The notes below the pieces were generated by a model. It worked only from the letters and a program-made list of their open reading frames with translations. It made no database searches and was not told the origin of the DNA. Source: Candidatus Borrarchaeota archaeon (lineage in GTDB: Archaea; Asgardarchaeota; Sifarchaeia; Borrarchaeales; Borrarchaeaceae). From it: a stretch of DNA of 13,265 bases. Positions 12,807 through 13,265 of the stretch are shown piece by piece (the stretch's first letter is position 1; every line of letters begins with the position of its first letter). The DNA lies in contig JAEORY010000063.1 in the NCBI GenBank assembly GCA_016840645.1, positions 1-13,265 of the forward strand, read 5' to 3'. A program made the translations under genes and the position numbers.

Positions 12807-13154
12807 TTAGATGTTACCAATCAACATTATAGCAATAACCAGACCGTAGATTGCGATAGCCTCGATGAACACAACGAAAATCATAGTACGACCGAATACT
12901 TCTGGTTTTTCAACGATAGCACCAATAGCGGAAGCACTAACAATACCCATGCCTATACCTGCGCCACAACCAGCAACACCTATTGCTAGACCAGCGCCAA
13001 TCGCGTATCCAACTTCTTTTGGAGTACCGCCGGTAAGACCATTGGTAACCTCTTGCATTGGGGCAACAGCTTGTGTTACTGTTACTAGTGTCAGAACTAC
13101 AATCAGTGCAGCGAGTCCGAATATTGTCAATTGTAATGCTCTAAGTCTATTCAT
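12807..13154 (-). CDS. atpK: A/V-type ATP synthase c (K) subunit
   Basis: The membrane rotor proteolipid, 115 residues from the ATG at 13154. GGAGGT lies 10 bases upstream; a frame-open TTG at 13172 overlaps that SD and is rejected. Residues 9-31 form a signal-like helix ending VTQAVA, probably cleaved as in several archaeal c-subunits. The mature hairpin has glycine-rich helix 1 (48-80, with GAGIGMG), a polar loop (EKPEVFGRT) that contacts the stalk, and helix 2 (91-113) with the ion-binding E98 in VFIEAIAIYG. The Na+ type hallmarks, a helix 1 Gln and Ser/Thr after the Glu, are missing, which points to proton use (inference). Other ATPase genes should lie upstream, beyond base 13265. Confidence 0.93.
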   Translation of the reverse strand: MNRLRALQLTIFGLAALIVVLTLVTVTQAVAPMQEVTNGLTGGTPKEVGYAIGAGLAIGVAGCGAGIGMGIVSASAIGAIVEKPEVFGRTMIFVVFIEAIAIYGLVIAIMLIGNI

Positions 13155-13265
13155 TTTTACTTCAACCTCCAATTTTTCATTTAAATGGTAGGCGCTTTGT
13201 TTTGAATGCGCCTTTAATGATAATATATTAGCAGTTTTTGGATCTTGAGTGGATCAATCTCTTCT

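Noticed and set aside
13186..13265. Tail of an upstream ATPase gene on the minus strand
   Set aside because: A 16-codon frame from about 13264 ends in TAA near 13216, but the peptide (EEIDPLKIQKLLIYYH) does not resemble a known ATPase subunit end. It is too short to support.
1..13265. tRNA genes, CRISPR arrays, transposase genes
   Set aside because: No tRNA T-arm/acceptor pattern, spaced direct repeats or transposase motifs were seen on either strand.

Overview
The window looks like a moderately AT-rich archaeal chromosome. The ATPase c-subunit is of the A/V type. Several genes have TATA-like boxes at archaeal spacing, transcripts seem to end in oligo-T or pyrimidine tracts, and some genes start with TTG or GTG behind good Shine-Dalgarno (SD) sites. 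The gene content (group 4 membrane [NiFe] hydrogenase, LarA-like protein, CPBP proteases, DUF4386, GPDPase-like membrane protein) would suit an Asgard or Bathyarchaeia-like anaerobe. The lineage cannot be fixed from sequence alone.

Layout. 2-418: 3' end of a CPBP (CAAX-like) membrane protease. 576-857: small unknown protein with a CxxC-H-H cluster. 865-1347: the decayed tail of a second copy of that gene, split by a GC-richer insert of about 379 bp (908-1286). The insert reads as a nearly unbroken chain of about ten stem-loops and is flanked by a possible 5-bp target duplication. It is the strongest candidate here for something undescribed. 1365-2528: UxaA-family (altronate dehydratase large domain) protein. 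2592-3107 (-): GNAT acetyltransferase. 3307-4140: CPBP protease. 4309-5193 (-): polytopic GPDPase-membrane-domain-like protein. 5476-6165: DUF4386 membrane protein. 6286-6975 (-): HAD hydrolase. 7181-8470: LarA-like nickel-pincer racemase-family protein.

8540-12297 (-) is an energy-converting hydrogenase locus. In transcription order it encodes the large [NiFe] subunit, then after a 304-bp gap the NuoH-like channel subunit, a 2x[4Fe-4S] ferredoxin subunit, a NuoA/ND3-like membrane subunit and the small [4Fe-4S] subunit. All four active-site cysteines are present, so it should be a hydrogenase rather than an F420- or quinone-linked complex I. The NuoA-like subunit is a complex I trait not normally found in Ech or Mbh. 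The 30-kDa subunit and the antiporter-like subunits are not in the window.

12448-12684 encodes a small AtpZ/AtpI-like membrane protein. It is convergent with 12807-13154 (-), the A-type ATP synthase c-subunit. Together the right half suggests chemiosmotic coupling: reduced ferredoxin to H2 with ion pumping, and an A-type ATP synthase using the gradient. The left half holds unrelated single-gene units, mostly membrane proteins and organic-acid enzymes.
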